DNA of 6,656 nt, taken from assembly GCA_902489295.1 (NCBI GenBank), contig CABTZM010000120.1, forward strand, positions 1-6,656, in the 5' to 3' direction. The stretch is from an uncultured Collinsella sp. (GTDB lineage: Bacteria; Actinomycetota; Coriobacteriia; Coriobacteriales; Coriobacteriaceae). The notes beneath the pieces are model-generated. The model was not told where the DNA came from. It was given only the letters and a program-made list of their open reading frames with translations, and searched no databases. Below are positions 6,376-6,656 of the stretch, piece after piece. Every line of letters starts with the position of its first letter. The first letter of the stretch is position 1. The position numbers and the translations under genes were made by a program.

Positions 6376-6404
6376 TTGGCAGGAAGATGCATTCCTGCTA
6401 TCAT
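6376..6404 (+). promoter_or_regulatory. Probable sigma-70-type promoter of rpsB
   Basis: TTGGCA (6376-6381) and TATCAT (6399-6404) are each 5 of 6 to the housekeeping consensus and are separated by an ideal 17 bp. They lie in the 219-nt gap between xerC and rpsB, with transcription expected to start near 6410-6412. A strong independent promoter fits a ribosomal protein gene. The spacer is filled by an inverted repeat, listed separately. Confidence 0.72.
6379..6398. promoter_or_regulatory. Inverted repeat in the promoter spacer, possible operator
   Basis: GCAGGAA (6379-6385) and TTCCTGC (6392-6398) are perfect 7-bp inverted arms around the centre GATGCA. The dyad starts inside the -35 and ends exactly at the base before the -10. 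That placement would let a dimeric regulator block or modulate RNA polymerase. No regulator is identified, and a 7-bp dyad can occur by chance. Confidence 0.4.
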
Positions 6405-6410
6405 TCATCG

Positions 6411-6545
6411 GGTTGCTTCACGGCAACAGGTTTTTATCACGCACGCGCGGCTACTTCATACCGTGGTGCCCGGGCTTTGGTAGCACATGTCCGGGTTGGT
6501 TTTGGAGGATGACCCCGCGCGGAGGCAAACCACAGGAGGTTTAAC
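6411..6545 (+). promoter_or_regulatory. rpsB 5' leader, about 135 nt, with structured segments
   Basis: This is the predicted untranslated leader of rpsB. It begins with a 5-bp hairpin, GTTGC (6412-6416) with GCAAC (6423-6427), followed 3 nt later by five Ts (6431-6435). CCCGG (6469-6473) can pair with CCGGG (6491-6495), and TGGTTT (6497-6502) with AAACCA (6527-6532). GGAGG occurs three times, at 6504-6508, 6521-6525 and 6535-6539. Only the last, AGGAGGT (6534-6540), is properly spaced (5 nt) from the rpsB ATG. Autoregulation of S2 through its leader is known in gamma-proteobacteria; here it is only an analogy. Confidence 0.5.
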
Positions 6546-6656
6546 ATGGCTACCAAGATTAATATCCGCACCCTGCTCGAGGCCGGCTGCCACTTCGGTC
6601 ACCAGACCCGTCGCTGGAACCCCAAGATGAAGCCGTTCATCTTCGGTGAGCGCAAC
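6546..6656 (+). CDS. rpsB: Ribosomal protein S2, N-terminal part (partial)
   Basis: The first 37 codons are present and the frame is open to the right edge. Residues 6-27 (NIRTLLEAGCHFGHQTRRWNPK, given here in pieces: NIRTLLEAGCHF, GHQTRRWNPK) and the following MKPFIFGERN are the hallmark start of bacterial S2, a small-subunit protein that assembles late on the 30S back side near S1. The ATG is 5 nt after AGGAGGT, the strongest ribosome binding site in the gap. xerC followed by rpsB resembles the Firmicute order trmFO-xerC-(hslVU-codY)-rpsB with the middle genes absent. tsf (elongation factor Ts) would be expected downstream, outside the window. Confidence 0.97.
   Translation, partial: MATKINIRTLLEAGCHFGHQTRRWNPKMKPFIFGERN

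Noticed and set aside
6412..6435. Terminator: 5-bp hairpin and T5 in the xerC-rpsB gap
   Set aside because: The stem is short and the T-run starts 3 nt after it. It also lies at the predicted start of the rpsB transcript, so I describe it as part of the leader and do not call a terminator.
6487..6656. ATG at 6487 opening a frame into rpsB
   Set aside because: It has no ribosome binding site, runs out of frame through rpsB and stops inside it.

Overview
The window is a GC-rich, gene-dense, entirely + strand stretch of bacterial housekeeping chromosome. Gene order (rplS end, rnhB, yraN, comM/yifB, dprA, trmFO, xerC, rpsB start), GC-rich third codon positions and strong AGGAGG-type ribosome binding sites point to a high-GC Gram-positive. 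The combination of TrmFO, which is uncommon in most Actinobacteria, with this order suggests the Coriobacteriia, perhaps Collinsella. That assignment is inferred from protein style and synteny, not from a search.

Layout: 1-45 is the last 14 codons of rplS (ribosomal protein L19), followed by a two-hairpin terminator region (61-110). rnhB (RNase HII, 139-927) starts only 28 nt after the T-tract and ends before a strong 17-bp terminator (975-1018). A compact unit then runs yraN (1117-1602), comM/yifB (1602-3125), dprA (3122-4057), trmFO (4072-5409) and xerC (about 5406-6326). These genes overlap by 1 to 4 nt or are separated by 14 nt, so they are almost certainly co-transcribed and translationally coupled. 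A 219-nt gap (6327-6545) carries a good sigma-70-type promoter, an inverted repeat that exactly fills the -35/-10 spacer, and a roughly 135-nt leader before rpsB (ribosomal protein S2), whose first 37 codons end the window.

Functionally the unit is dominated by DNA transactions: removal of ribonucleotides from DNA (rnhB), a PD-(D/E)XK-like protein (yraN), branch-migration helicase (comM), RecA loading on incoming single strands (dprA) and chromosome-dimer resolution (xerC). A folate-dependent tRNA methyltransferase (trmFO) lies among them, and ribosomal protein genes flank both ends.

I see no mobile element, CRISPR array, tRNA or rRNA, and no clearly new system. The points most worth a second look are the start of xerC, which lacks any AUG/GUG/UUG codon where the protein must begin and seems to use AUA overlapping the trmFO stop; the palindrome inside the rpsB promoter; and the rpsB leader with three GGAGG motifs and an 11-codon ORF.
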